From Numida meleagris (taxonomy: Eukaryota; Chordata; Aves; Galliformes; Numididae), in NCBI RefSeq assembly GCF_002078875.1, contig NC_034413.1:61186453-61250452 (forward strand): DNA of 64,000 nt, given 5' to 3'. Made by a program: the position numbers and the translations under genes. Positions 1 through 12,400 of the stretch are shown here, piece after piece. Below the pieces are notes generated by a model. That model searched no databases and was not told the DNA's origin. It was given only the letters and a program-made list of their open reading frames with translations. The stretch's first letter is position 1. The number at the start of each line of letters is the position of its first letter.

Positions 1-409
1 CAGATGCAAAAAGCAAGTCAGCTTTTGTCTTTGAATCTTTTCACAAATGGTGCTGCTGGACCACCACCGTATCAAGAACGTGGTCTTCTTTAGTGTTGAC
101 TTCCTAAATTTTATGCTAACCCCCTGAACAGAAGGTCAGCTGAGGTACTTAGGCATGCTAGGATGGACTCATTTTCTGCTGGTTGGAGCCTGACATCGGA
201 ATGTGGATTTAACACAGTCTGTTGTGTCTTGACCGGGCAAACTGAGGAATTTAATTGGCTTTTCCCCGAAACTTTGCTGAGCAGCTTCTAAATAATCGTT
301 AGGTACTACTAATTGCTGTTGAGGAAGCAGAGCAATGAGTTTTCAGAACTGAATGCATTTGATTTCTTTCTCTTGTAACTGTTTTTCTTCCAATATGTGT
401 TTTTTGCAG
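1..409 (+). other. PDIA5: Partial PDIA5 intron upstream of the first visible exon
   Basis: No coding segment, RNA gene or repeat family was recognised here. The stretch ends in a pyrimidine-rich tract and TTTTTTGCAG at 400-409, the acceptor for the exon beginning at 410. Its donor and the preceding exons lie before the window. Confidence 0.8.
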
Positions 410-493
410 TGACACTGAAAGCCGAAAATTATGCAAGAAGATGAAAGTAGATCCTAACTCAAAGGAGAAAGGAGTGGAATTACTCCATTATAA
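410..493 (+). CDS. PDIA5: PDIA5 window exon 1: end of the N-terminal non-catalytic domain
   Basis: This 84-bp exon opens with the last base of a split codon, then encodes 27 whole codons beginning [10 protein letters not shown] and ends with the first two bases of a Lys codon. It has a strong donor (AA|GTGAGT). The sequence matches the part of the PDIA5 N-terminal thioredoxin-fold domain around the short Arg-Lys-Leu-Cys-Lys-Lys-Met-Lys-Val segment. That domain has no CxxC site and in the family serves for binding other ER proteins rather than catalysis. The single Cys here is not part of a CxxC. The boundary is supported by frame continuity with the next exon, where AA|G restores Lys. Confidence 0.95.
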
Positions 494-3400
494 GTGAGTG
501 CTGGGCTGGGATTTGTAGTTCCTAATTGTTACGCCCCTGTTAGGACCATTTGTTTTCCTTGCAGCTCCATTTTGCTGCAGCATGAGAAGTTATTTCTACT
601 ATGCCCTCTGATATGTGAAATCACTTACTGTTTCTTCAGTTTGGAAGCATGTGTTATAACAGAAGTTAAGATAAATTTATTCAGCTGTTGAAGAGAGTAC
701 GTGAGCTGGGCTTGTGGGAGAGGCGCCCAATGGACTAAAACTATCCAATGCACAGGGCTGATGGCTGAGATTTGGATCTCTTGCTTTTTCTGTCACTTCC
801 CTACTGGCATGTTCCTTGAACAGTTGCCTTCACTGCTCTACTTGCTCTTCTGACTTGAGATAGTACTTTGTAAAGTACTTAGAGAAAGGAAAATGGAATG
901 AGAGAGCAAGATATTTTCTTCCTGAGAATAATAGAGTGGGAGTACTGTAAAATATAAGAGATGCCAAGCAGCTGCATCTCCAAAGATCATGCCTTAGTAA
1001 ATTTTATTGTTAAAGCATCAGAGAGGAGAGACCTGATTGCATGACACTCTGTTTTGCACTCTGCCTTTATCCTCAGTTTTCCCTTCCCCTCCCCTGGTTA
1101 AATTGCTGTGGTGTAAATTCTGCTGTGTTCTGTGGCTTTGGCAGGATAATTTTATTCTGGTTAGTGAGAAGTGAGGGAGCTGTGTGATTTCCAGCAATGT
1201 TACTGTAAGTTAACACTGTTCCCCACTCCTTGTTCAACAGGGACGGTGCATTTCATACTGAATATAACAGAGCTGTCACATTGAAGGTAAATTTAAATAT
1301 TTGATTATTATTTGTTTAGGTATGGGAGATATATTTATGGGTTAAAAACAGGTGTTGGTACTTTTTTATGCTGAAGGCATGAAAGGGAGGGTGGTTCATC
1401 TTCATAAGCAGCTGTCAGAATGACCTAAGGGCATTTGTGGATGCGTGCATCTGCCAACCACAGATCCAGAAAAGCTGTGTATTAGCAAGATTGAACCCGT
1501 GTTAAACAGTCATATAAATTGTGAGTTAGCTTCCAAGCTGGTTACAAATAGGGATTTTCTTATTTTCACTACCAGGTGCTATTGATGGCAATATAACTAA
1601 AAGTATTAGCTGATACTGCATTTTGATAGAGATTTCTTGAGGTTTTTAGGCTTTGCGTCCATAAACATGGCCTTCTCTTTGATCACGGAACTGCAGTTCC
1701 TATGGATGCGCCCAGAGTGCAAAAGGAATGAAATGACCTTCATTTTTCTCCAAATCTTGAGACAAAGCAACAGGAAGCAACATTCTGTGAGCACAGTGGG
1801 GAAGACAAGAAACTTTACTGGAGATATGATAGACTGAAAGCACAGTAAGCAAGGTGAAAGTGAGGAGCCTTCCTTAGCAAAGTCCCATTGAGGTGCTGAG
1901 AGTATCCTCATATTGGGCATGTGATGATTTGGCTTCCAGAAATGACTTCAGTCCAGTTCTGATGGCAGTTTGTTTCTCTTCCTCTTCTTCAGCAAACTCA
2001 AGCTCTCTGCGGTCATTGAAACTTGATGCTCTGTGCACTCTGTTCTGTCAGAGTGACCACTTCTAAACCTGCTTCCTCCGTTACCTTCCTTTCCCAACCA
2101 GAATTGTTGTGGGGTAGATGATGAAGAGGTTTGTCGTGGAAATAAACTGTGACTTGAATCATCTATTCAGCAGGATTCACATGAAGTGAGGAGAGTAGGA
2201 CTGTGCATCTTCGCCTCTCCTGCAGCAGAAATGCTGCTTGGTGCTATGACGGGCAGCGTTGGAAAACCCAGCTTTGTCAGCAAATGCCTCAGGCTCCTTG
2301 TGTACTTAGTGAGGAAATGCACCTGATGCTTTTTTATTATTTTTTCCACTTGGTGGGTGGTGGGGTGAAGTAGACTGCTTAGTTTCTTAAATGTGGGTGG
2401 TTTGAATATTGGTTAAAATGTCTTTCCTGCTCTCTGTACAGCACTGCAACCAGGAATTAGTGCTGTGACTCTTCTTCACAGATAGAATCAACTGGAAGGC
2501 ACCTGCAGAGCCCCACGGAGTGTTCCAGCTGAGAAGCAACCATAGCAGAGCAGGAACAACGTCATTTATTCTTTTAGTTGCCATTTTGTGATATCTTTTC
2601 CCCTTCCCTCTTGCCCATAGATGTTTCTTTCTGGCTGGTGAGAAGAAAGCAGATCTAGAGTGATCCCATGGACAAGCACGGGATGTGAGAGTTTAGTGTG
2701 GACTGAATAGGTGTTCTGAAGCTCCTGTCTTCCATGATATCTATTCTTTCTTAAATTAACTGCCTCTCTGAAACGAACCGCTAATGATTTACAGATTGGA
2801 CAGTGTGGCAGAGCTGGGCAGTGGTCAAAGAACTGAGCTGGTCATTTATTTGTTCTGCTGCTCATGGCTGTGTGAATTTTGTATGTATTTCTCCTTCTGT
2901 ACCACTTCTTCATGTTTTCTTGTTTTGGGGCAATGGCACTTCTTTCTCACCTTCGTCTGCATTTGTGAGAAGCAAGCAGCAGAGGGATACCATTACATCG
3001 GGTATCGTACCCATTAAATGTGCAGGTGGACAGAATGAAGAGCAGAAATTAAAGGACTTGTTTCACATAATTCAGAAAGTGTGTGGCAATGAAAAAGGGA
3101 TCTTCTTCCAGGCATCCTGTAGGCATTAATATCTGTATGATGTTTTGGAGAATAGTGGACACAGCTCTGAGGAGGAAATGCTTCATTACTGTAAAAGGAT
3201 TCTTCTGAAATAATCAGCAATTTCATAGATAGGGCGGATCCAGCTGTTAGCGTACTTAAGAGTTTAAGAAGAGCTTTTCATTTCTTCAAGTAACGAAATC
3301 CTTATGTAATTAGAGAGGTCCTTGTGGGTTAACTCTTAGAAAAATGAGAAATAAAGGGTAGCTCATTGTTCACACTGGGGGGATGTTAGTAGTCAGAACC

Positions 3401-6400
3401 CCCTGCTGCTGAGATCTTGGTTAGGATCTGAGCTGTTCGAGTGTCTGATAAAGAAGATGGATGGCAAGGGAATAAAGTTTGATCGTGAAAAATTTTTAGG
3501 AATAGTTAAAAATAAATAAATAAAATTAATCCCTTTAAAGAGTTGGGAAGGCTCACAATACCAGTGGCTTGTCAATATGAAAGCAAGAAATTCTAGGGTA
3601 ATAAACGCAAGAAGGAAAGAGGGGACACAACTCCAACTATACTGAAGTAACAGGAGATAGTTGTAATACGTTTTGAATTACCAGTGTGGACAGTGGTTAG
3701 ACTGAAAACATTGGCTTAACAGGAGTGGAAGAAGTCAGATGATTAGTAAAGGAACAGAGAGTGGAAGGGGAAATGTTATTCCGCTGTTTGAATTCATTGT
3801 TTTGCATCTAGTACGTAATTCTGGTTGCCACAATGAGTGACGCTTATAAAAGTACTGTAGAAGGACAGTAAGGATGATCAGAAGTGTCAATGCCTTGAAT
3901 ATTTGCATTGGGGGTTCTTGAGCTTGGGAAAAGGACAGTGGGAAGGGGATTGTGATCGATGTACATTTAACTGAGTAGCTTGAAGAATGGCTTGATTACC
4001 CTCTTTTTCTTAAAATGTTGGTGACATTTTGAGGCAGCTGATTTCTAACAACTCTGCAATGTTTAAAAAAAAAAGTTATGGTACACATAGCCATATGTTG
4101 TGAAAGCTAGGAATTTAAGTCTTAAACTCAGTGTTAGATAGTCATAAAGTATATATCCGTTGGTAGCAAACGCAGAGGTACAAATACAACATCTGGTACA
4201 GAGCCAATAAACTCAATTACTTTTTTCCAGAAACCGAGATCCCTTACCAGTGTATGCAAGATAAAAGTGATATAGTTTTTCTGTCAAGTGTCTGTAGTGA
4301 GCTGCTGTTGGACATCCGAGGTTAGATCACTTTTTGATTTTAACTGGTTACTTTAACCACACCATGTCCTGATTGCCATACTGCCATAAGGCCAGTATCC
4401 AGGCCACGTTTATTATTCACTGAAGCCTTCTTCTGGAGGGTAAAATATAGGGAGAATTTTACTGTCTTTCTAAAATAGAGAAAACTCGTTCAAGTGTAAA
4501 CCTACTGGCAGAGGGAATAGACTAACTTAGTAAATTAGACCAGCTCTAAACTCTGTATCCTTCTCAAGTTTGCTCTTGTAGGGTGTGTGTGTAATCAAGG
4601 GAAGTTTCCTTATTAGCATCTCTACTGCATTATATTTGAAAGGAGTGAAAAGTGGATGTGTTTCCGTATTTAATATTTCATGTTAAAACGTAGACCCATA
4701 AACGATAGCCAGCTATTGTGCTATTAAAACTTGTTTGACTTTGACAGCGTCTGCTGGACAAAGACACATCCTGTGTTCTACTGAATTGGTGTTTGATGTT
4801 CAGAGCTGTTGCAGGGGCTTAGGCAGTGGCCCCCAGCATGGGCCTGACGGGGCCGTGGTATCAAAGCAGGTCCTGACCCCATCACAGCAGGGCAAGAGTG
4901 GATCTGGTTCTGCAGCATGGGAGCTGCTGTGCTGTGGCCTGGACCTTGCTCAGGTTTCGAACCCAGCACCCTAGGGACCTCTGTCTTTCTGCAGTTAAAT
5001 AGGACTGTGGTTTGTTTGTGGGGATTTTTCTTTGCTATTTAAAAGCACACAGGAAGCGCTCTTCACGGAGTGGAGTAATGAGTGTGAGGCACTGCACTGC
5101 CTGCTCATGCCAGAAGACACTACACATCTAATTTTTTCTTTCTTGGCTGAGAGGGAGAGGCTGCAAGAATTAAATCTCTTTAATCCCCCGCTCTCTAACT
5201 GCATCTGTTTCTACATCATTGAACTTGGCACACAGGAATTCTTGAAACTAGCAGAGTCAATCGCACTCATTAGCTGTTTAAAATGCTGACCCTTCTCTCC
5301 TCCCCACCAGTGTACATTTGAGATCTGTGCAGACTGAGGGCAAGCAGAACCTGATGCGGTGTCCCTAAGGTCGGAATATCTCCCTGGTTTGGTCTTCCTG
5401 CCCTCTCTTTTCTCTGTATATTATCAGGTTTTCGTACAGCATTGTTTGGGGTGTTAATGCCTGTAGTTTCAGTGCTTTTTACAACTACAACTGTGTTATA
5501 AACTACTCAAACTACTTGATAGCTCATTTCTCTGCTAATGCCGTATTGAAACAAATTTATTCTACTCAAAGTGTTTGTGGTCCCAATGCAACTACCTCAC
5601 CCCTTAGGTCTTCTCACTGGGTACCTTAAGTGCTTTGGTTGTTGTCTAGTGAGTAATATATGCTGCCTCATACTATAAGACAAATCCCTTTAATGTTAGC
5701 TAAGCGAGTAGACAAACATTAATGCAATTATGCTGTAAGCTCTGAATCCTCCTGAGTCTTGTATTACCAGCTGAGATGCAGGAAGATGAGCTGAACTCTA
5801 CTATCTGTTGATAAGCCGTTGGAGCGTTGTACAAGAGCAAACCTACCAAAGACAGAGAGGTGGCAAAAATGTCTCTTGAGACTGTTTCAGTGGTATGTGT
5901 CACTAGGTGTGCTGCTAACCTGCTCTTGAGAAGGTGGGTTACAATTCTGGGCTTGTTGGATGCTCTTGGGGTGCGTTAATACAAATCACCCCTGCTCTTC
6001 AATCTTGAGCTGCTTTGTTAAACTATCCCATGGACTGAGAGAGGCTTTAATGAGTGACATGGCATGTATTTCTTTGCTAGGAATGCAAAGCTTGTTTAGT
6101 GCTGTTGCAGCATAGTCTACTTACTCTTATAATGAAGGAAATCATAGAATATCCCAAGTTGGAAAGCATCCACAAGAATCATCGAGTCCAACTCCTGGCT
6201 CCATGTACGACCACCCAAAATTCAAATCATATTTCTGAGAGCATTGTCCATGTGCTTCTTGAACAGCCCCTGGCAGCTCGGGGCCGTGACCACTGCCCAG
6301 GAGAGCCTGTTCCATGCCCACCGCCCTCTGGTGCAGAACCTCTTCCTAGCACTCAGCCTGACTCTCCTGAATGGCATGGAGCTGTGTCCCTTGTGTCCTG

Positions 6401-9400
6401 TTGCTATCACCATCGTGGCAGCTTCCCCTTGGACCTCACTGTGTAACTGAGGCAGAGTTCTTGTCTGGGAGTGGATGCATACCTACAAGCAGTGCAACAG
6501 AGAAAGAAAACGGGCTCAATCTGATCTTTAAATGATGATAGAAGTCCAGGTATTTTGTTTTCTATAGCACAGACATCTGAGGATAAGTGATGAAGCCAAC
6601 ACCTTCACACACGGTTGGAAACTGTGGGCAATGATGATCTGCTGAAATCCATTGAGAGCCAGCCTCTTACTCACTTTAGAGAACTGGAGTTTTCCTCAGG
6701 TTCAGTCTGAAATCTGAACCAGTAGGAAGTATTTTTGTGATAAAGAGAATATCTGTGATCTACCAACAAAGAGGTGATTGGTTATGTGTCAGTCAAGTAG
6801 AGTGTGCATATATACTCAGCTTATTGAATATGGGAGCTGCAGAATCAAAGTGCTTCATTTCCTGCTTCTCTTAACATATTTGCTTGTGCTCCTTCTTAAA
6901 AATCCATTGAGTGCAGTTTCTAGTTGAATGGATCACAGAGGAGACTATCAGTGGATTATTTTTCCATTTTCCATTGGCTCAGTCTGATCTATAAGTCTGG
7001 AGTTCATTGCTTTAGCTGTGTGAGTATCAGCATGCCCTACAGCTGGTGCTATTGGATCCAAAGGTTACACAGATCCAGTGAAGGGCATGGAATGTAACCT
7101 CTATGTAGAGAAATCTTTCCTGCTAAGCCAGGGACTAGCTGTGGAAGTTTTAGATCAGATCTGTTACCACTGAAAGAGCTCTCTGAAGGATCCTTGAAGC
7201 TGTTTGTGTGTCAGTCCACTTCCATGCAACTTTCCCTAGTTTTGTAATGGAAATGGGCACCGTTAAACTGGTATATCAGTGGTAAGGAAGTTAAGCACCA
7301 GTGCATCACTTAGTTCTGCAACAAGAGACTTGTGTTCAACTTCACTATAGCAAATTAGTGTAAAAATGGAAAAGCAAAAGTGTTAATTGCATGGGATTCA
7401 CTTGACAGTATGGATTTGAGATTGATTTCTGATTCTTGTTCATTTTGCTCTGAAAGCTGTTTTTCCTGTTTCCTACAGTCTATGGTGGCCTTTCTCAAGG
7501 ATCCAGAAGGTGCTCCATTGTGGGAAGAGGATCCTGAAGCCAAAGACATTGTGCATGTTGACAGTGAAAAGGTATGTCAACTAGTGAGATGTTCTGTATG
7601 TTTTGTAAATACATGGGATGTGGAGAGGGTGTATGTTTGTGTAAACTCTTAATGGAGCACTGTTATTTCCTTTGGAAGGGAATTCTATAACACACAGATT
7701 CTTAAAGGGACGGAACAAAGCTTGTGGATTATGGTAGAGAGAGCAAGTCTCCTGCTTCCTTCCTTCCTCTACCCTGTGTGTGGTCATGGTATTAGTCTGT
7801 GAACTACACAGCAAGCGTCAAATCATTGTGGATGCTGTGGTAGAAGAGACCTGTTTGTCTCAGAGTGTAGCTGCTTGCAAGATGCAGTTGCTGCAGGATG
7901 CAAGTAGGAGGTAAAAAAATGCTATTCTTACAACTGCAGGTTGTCATTAAAGCTTAGATTCTCTCATGTGCCTGAGGTCTTCTCAGGAAGTCTGGAGCAG
8001 GTAGGAGCAGAATTCAGGTCTTGAGTGATTTAACCTTGTACAGTAACCATCTGCAGCAGCAAGTGGAAAAGCTGTAAATAAGATAAAACTACCTTAAAAA
8101 GCCAGTGCCACCACAGAGCTGCCCATGATATTCTCTCTAATTTAATCAGCTTGGTCTTTTGTATTAGTTTTCTAGTCTATTGATTTTTAAAACTTTAATT
8201 GATTGGACTCTAGCTGGTATTTCGTAAAGGGCCTTTTCAATTTTCTAGCTTTCATTTTTAATATTAGAAACAGTTATTTCGACATTCTGTTTTCGTAGGA
8301 AGATTAATTTTTGATGTTCACTTTCTGTACTCTATTATAAAGTCTTCCAAGGGTTGTGTTCAATTTGAAAACTTCATCTGCTTTTTCTACCATGCTGGTA
8401 GTGAAAAGTCTATTCTTATGGCCTATTTTATTCCTAGTGTGGAAATGAAAATTTTGCTTATTATTGAGTCCAACTTACTGAATTAGAATATGTTTTTTTG
8501 GATGGGTCGCAGATTGAGTTGAGAATTGACCAAACAGTACAACTTTTGCATCTTGACACCAAAAATGCTGATCTTGGCAATTTAGTGATATTTGAGTCTA
8601 TAAGTTCTATCAGCTCCTTTCAAGTTAAAATTGAGCAGCCAGAAGAAAGACAAGTCATGTTTGTTTGGAAGTATGACCTCCTCATTTTCCCCAAATAAAA
8701 GAGCCTAAATTCTATTAATATATTGACATTTTAAAGTTTAACAAAAGTGTACTTTCATGTAGGCCTGTACTTACTTTGTTTAATTCACTAGGAATTACGA
8801 AGGCTTCTGAAGAAAGAGGACAAACCCCTTTTGATGATGTTCTATGCCCCGTGTAAGTAATGTAGCACACGTCCTGTCACTTCTTGCTGTCATCTTCACT
8901 GAGAAGTGTTCAAGTCTGACTGGAAGCCTTGCTTGTGCTTCACTGACACCATCTTATACTGTCGTTATCATTGAAATCCTTGTGGTGTTTGCCTGTTTGT
9001 ATTCAGTTTTCCCCTGGTTGTCCATCTGCTGCATCCTAGGCTGTCAGTATTTTCTCCTTTTATCCCAGTCTTGTGACAAGCATCTAGTTTATGTAAATTT
9101 TTTATTTACTTGTTCTTCCTAAATATAAAACTTCTGTAGTAGACGGAAGTATGATATGCTGAGCACATACATATTAATACTGCTTTCTGTGAGGGTCTAG
9201 CCCTCTGGCCTGTATGGAACCGAAACTGCAGATGAATGTTGCACCTGCTTTTTATTTTTGCACTTCGGGCTGTAGCATAAGACAAGTGGTTACACACAAA
9301 CAAATGCTCTCTAGAGGAGCCCCTGGAATCGAAAGAAGCTCTATTTGTTCTCTGTAACTGCAGGTAGAGAGAACAGTGCGGTGGTCAGGAGCAGGAGTAC

Positions 9401-12400
9401 TTTTTCTACTCCATTCAGGAGATACTCTGAATGTTTCTATTGACACTGGCAGGATTATCTTGAATATAAATGGGTTTTCATTGGTGTGGTGGCAGGAAGG
9501 AAAGAGAAGAACTCATTGGGGTTGCTCTGTTTCTTTTGTGACACTGTCATTGCACTGCTCTGAGCTTGTCATTGCATTGGCTGCTTGTTCAGCTTTCGCA
9601 GATTTACAATTGGTGACAGGTGTGTGAGAGGCTTTCCAGCTCTTTAAAACAAAATACTGCTGTGCTGGAGCTGTTGCTCAGCTGGAAAGCTGGGTGGCCA
9701 TGAGAAAGGAGTGAATGTGTGCCTTAAGCTGGAAAAGCTTCCCAGCACTGTCCTGATCATGAAATTGCAAGGCATTGCTAGCATTTCATTAGTTGTTTCT
9801 CTTCTAAAATGAGCGCCCCACGGCAGCAGTATCTGGTGTTTGAGTTTTTCTCTGGTAATTATTGCCTGAAACACCATCCTACCTTTTCTCAGTCTTCCCT
9901 GAGTACTGCCAAGACGGTCTGAATGGCCCGAGACTTAGTATGATGCATCAGTAGGAGGGCATTTTTCCTTTAATTAAATCAGCAGCAGCACGGGGCCTTC
10001 ACGCTCCGCAGCGTGCCCACGGCCTGCCCTGGCCATGTTGGCGGGGGGCCACAGGCCCGCTCTGCCTGCACGTCGCCCCACGGCGAGAGCTCCGCTGCAC
10101 AGCGCAAGGCACAGTTTACCTGTATCGTGAATAATTGTTTTCCACAACTGAGTCTCTGCCTTAAATGTGCCGTATCTTGCCTTTGGTTCTCTTTGAACCG
10201 TTCCCCCAGAAACCCTCCTCCTTCCAGTTTCTGGTCTTTTGAAGTGGCAAAACACCTGCTAGTCTGCAGTGCTGTAATACCTTTGCTGCTTTCTGAACTG
10301 CTGTGAAGGAAGCCTACTTGTAAGGGTTTTTTCCCCTCTGATTTCACGATTCTTAACTCCCTCATCTTTTATTTAATACATGAGACCTTCAGCTTGATTC
10401 TTATCCACTTTTTCTTTCCTTACTCTTGCTCCACTTACTAGAGACAGAATATGTCCAGCACTTGGATTAAAGCACTGGCTTTGGGGAGCTGGAGCTCTGG
10501 GTTGCTGTCTTGTAGTGTTACTGTTCGTACCTGGCAGCAGCGAATCCGGGCTGATTGCTGAAGGGAGTTCTGTTTTTCCTTACGTGCAAGGGGTGAGCCA
10601 AGGGGGTCTTTGGCAGGAGAGGACATCAGAATCTTTTTCTAGGAAGACAGCTGCCTCGTTTTTCAGCTTTGTTGGAAGCTTTGTTGGAAATCCATTGTGG
10701 CAGATTCATAGGAAATGGGTTCTTTCATTACGTACTAGTGCGGAGGGAGATGAAAGTGGCTGCAAACTTAAATGTAGTTTCTTTAATATTTCAAGAATGC
10801 TTGATCTGAGTGAAACAACTCAGAGCAAAGGCAAGCCTTTTCCCCAGAAGATATTATTACCTGCCATTTGAAACCCATTCACTCTACTTTTGGACTTCAA
10901 TATAAGTCAGACAGCACTAAATATGAAAAATTAGGTATACTTACAGGCATTCAGATTTACTTAGAGCTAACTCTGCCAAAGAAGAATCCTGCAAAAAAGA
11001 CAGTCTGCATTTGGCAATGAAAATGAGCTCTTCAAAACGTCATTGAAAACAAGACTTTAAAAATTGAGACTTTATCTAGTGGAAAAACTAGTATGTGTTC
11101 AATTAAAAAAGCAGACAAAAACAAGCAAACACTTCACTCAGAATACAAAAAAAAATAACAGATGAGAAATGAGTTTTTTGAGGTTACCCTTGAGGTGTGC
11201 CTCCATGGGGATGTATGTTGCTTGTTGGAGTCCTGAACAGGGTGGCATGGAAATGCGTGGGCAGGGTGGGTTTGGGAGCAGGGAGCCTGAGGCAATGGAA
11301 GGAGCATGAGTGGAGGCTGGGGGAGGAGACTGGCACGTGCCTGAACTGCAGAGGGTAGTCTAGGGAGAGGTTCCAGAGGGAAAGGGAGAGAGATGTGTAG
11401 CTGGGGGGAGTTTGTGGCCTGAGGCTGTTAAAGAAAGCAGAAACAGAGGATCCAGAAGATGTGTTAACAGCTCATATCTTTTGATGTCTGTCCAGTGGTT
11501 TGGATGAAGTTGAGACTTCAGTATACCTCAAATGAGTGGTCCTTGCCCGCCAAGAAATCATCGCTTGAACCACCACTAATTTAACAACCTCATTGGCAAC
11601 TGGAGCAGAGAGTTCAAAGGTGGAAAGACCACAGAAACGAGCTCTTTCCTCTGATTAAAGGATGTTCTTCCCAGGCATGCTGATGTGATCCTAAACCAGG
11701 GGTTGCAGAGTCTTCATTTATGGAAGATATTTTCAAAACCATTTTCTCTTCACCAGAAAAAAAGAGTTGACTACTCTCCCGTGGTGGACCAAGAGTCTCT
11801 ATAATAAGAGCCTGAAGTATATGGCTGCAGCTTCCTTTATTTCATGCTCTCTTCCCTCCCTCAGTTCCCTGTGTGCGTGTGCTATTTTACTTGGAAAGAG
11901 TGAAACCTGCTGCTTACGAGGTGATTTATTGCTAATCTGTTTAGCGCTCAAGAGCGTCATCAAAAAGCTCTTAGCTTATTCTAGCTACACATGAGTAGTC
12001 TTCCTTCCTCTCTCACTGTTTCTCTTCCTCAGCACACAAAGTTCTTGTATCTTATAAGGGCTGTTGCTTCTCCAGAGTTACCATCTTCTTTGTTAACAGA
12101 GCACAGCTTAACTGTTCAAGTCTGTTTCATGTGTTTATGAAGTGTCTTAAATGAGTTGCAAAAACTTGTTAAACTGAGGTGAATCTGAAGCATATCCCCA
12201 TCCCCCAAACTGATAAAAGACCAGTTCTGACTTTCCTGGTCACTAGAGTGCCTGTTCAAAATGCATGAAGCTTTTCATTTGACTTGATGGGTATAACATC
12301 TTTCATCCTGCATTCCGCTGCCGTCTCAGCCTCGAGCCTGAAGAATGTAGATGGTGGTGCTCTTTCCAAAATGGGGATGAGAAATGAGTAATGTGAAAAA

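Noticed and set aside
6222..6413. 63-codon minus-strand frame
   Set aside because: Decayed CR1 ORF2 C-terminus, annotated as part of the CR1 fragment.
8498..8698. 66-codon frame ending at an AATAAA just before exon 4
   Set aside because: No family resemblance, and the true acceptor at 8791 lies downstream. Treated as intron, though the composition is mildly protein-like.
9979..10365. 128-codon minus-strand frame across the CpG-dense patch
   Set aside because: High GC suppresses stop codons and lengthens chance frames. No motif was seen.
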